A DNA stretch of 64,000 bases from Jiella flava (lineage in GTDB: Bacteria; Pseudomonadota; Alphaproteobacteria; Rhizobiales; Rhizobiaceae): contig NZ_JAFMPP010000014.1 of the NCBI RefSeq assembly GCF_017349315.1, positions 1 through 64,000 of the forward strand, in the 5' to 3' direction. A program made the position numbers and the translations under genes. Positions 63,567-64,000 of the stretch are shown here, one piece after another; within the stretch, counting starts at the first letter, position 1; each line of letters starts with the position of its first letter. Under the pieces are notes generated by a model. It made no database searches and had not been told where the DNA came from. It saw nothing but the letters and a program-made list of their open reading frames with translations.

Positions 63567-64000
63567 TCAGGCGGCAATGAACTCGTTCCACTTGCGGATC
63601 ATGTAGATGTTTTCGTCCATCACGGCGTTCCAACAAGCGACGTGGCTCATGCGCTCGTCATAGGAGCCGCCGTCGCGGCTGGCGCCGGCCTTTTCCATGA
63701 CCTTGCCGTCAGGGGCGTGGATGTCCTTTTCCGCCGGCTTGCCCTCGAACCAATAGGCCCATTCATAGGGCTCCATAGCCTCCTTGGTGGTTTCCAGCAC
63801 GGCGGTGTAGTAGCCCTGCCGAGCGAGGTAGGCGCCGGCCCAGCCGGAGAGGAACCAGTTGACGAACTCGTAGGCTGCATCCTTTTCGCGACCGTCGATC
63901 GACACCGGCAGACCGAAGCCGGAGGCCCAGCCGCGATAGCCTTCTTTCAGCGGCTGATAGGTGCAGGGAATTCCCTGGGTGCGCACGGCGGTGACAGCCG
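63567..64000 (-). CDS. ABC transporter substrate-binding protein (PotD-type), C-terminal part
   Basis: About 144 residues visible; the gene continues beyond the right edge. Pattern: PCTYQPLKEGYRGWASGFGL, DAAYEFVNWFLSGWAGAYLARQ and a final helix VMDENIYMIRKWNEFIAA, as in extracellular binding proteins of polyamine-type importers. The import ATPase is not in the window and should lie further right. Confidence 0.88.
   Translation of the reverse strand, partial: AVTAVRTQGIPCTYQPLKEGYRGWASGFGLPVSIDGREKDAAYEFVNWFLSGWAGAYLARQGYYTAVLETTKEAMEPYEWAYWFEGKPAEKDIHAPDGKVMEKAGASRDGGSYDERMSHVACWNAVMDENIYMIRKWNEFIAA

Overview
The window is GC-rich (roughly two thirds G+C by eye) and densely coded. It looks like the chromosome of an alphaproteobacterium of the Hyphomicrobiales (Rhizobiales) with a methylotrophic lifestyle. 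The taxonomic clues are the str/S10/spc order, the metX-metW pair, both tRNA sequences and a dispersed intergenic element of the type common in this order. The lifestyle clues are two separate formaldehyde-handling gene sets (glutathione-linked, and tetrahydromethanopterin/methylofuran-linked) and a gene set of the PQQ-alcohol-dehydrogenase/lanthanide-transport type.

Layout. 1-12.3 kb: 3' end of tuf, its terminator, then rpsJ to rplO, secY and adk on one strand. The usual continuation (rpsM-rpsK-rpoA-rplQ) is missing after adk. 12.4-15.3 kb: a dispersed repeat, metX-metW, and a TauE/SafE exporter. 15.4-17.9 kb (minus): glutathione-dependent formaldehyde dehydrogenase (frmA), a GNAT acetyltransferase and S-formylglutathione hydrolase (fghA). 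18-28.5 kb: housekeeping and accessory genes, including two CobW-type GTPases (one with an altered P-loop, one with a His-rich loop and a WD40 partner), gloB, a DMT exporter, a thioesterase and a DEAD-box helicase. 28.6-41 kb: transporters, a luciferase-like oxidoreductase, a diguanylate cyclase, CorA, an HWE histidine kinase, a cupredoxin-FTR1 pair and tRNA-Trp.

41.0-50.5 kb (mostly minus): an ABC exporter (permease and ATPase), four secreted proteins (proline-rich, cupredoxin-like with an acidic segment, YVTN beta-propeller, periplasmic binding protein), a histidine kinase/response regulator pair and a divergent secreted DUF protein. These families accompany PQQ alcohol dehydrogenases. As I recall it, the set also matches the lanthanide utilisation and transport (lut) cluster of Methylobacterium. 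No PQQ dehydrogenase, TonB receptor or lanmodulin is present in the window.

50.5-60.5 kb (mostly plus): genes of the H4MPT/methylofuran cofactor pathways. They comprise an MfnB-like furan-aldehyde synthase fused to a dihydroneopterin-aldolase-like domain, an MfnE-like kinase, a dihydropteroate-synthase-like protein, a DUF447 flavoprotein, an H4MPT-linked ATPase-fold protein and a HisA-like protein. A complete three-subunit molybdenum aldehyde oxidoreductase (PaoABC type) sits in the middle. 60.6-64 kb: tRNA-Thr, an Asp/Glu/hydantoin racemase and an ABC importer of the spermidine/putrescine type, cut by the window end.

Working together: frmA-fghA oxidise formaldehyde via glutathione, while the 50-60 kb genes would build the cofactors of the second (H4MPT) route. 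The 41-50 kb cluster probably serves the periplasmic quinoprotein side of C1 or alcohol oxidation, by moving or handling its metal or cofactor.
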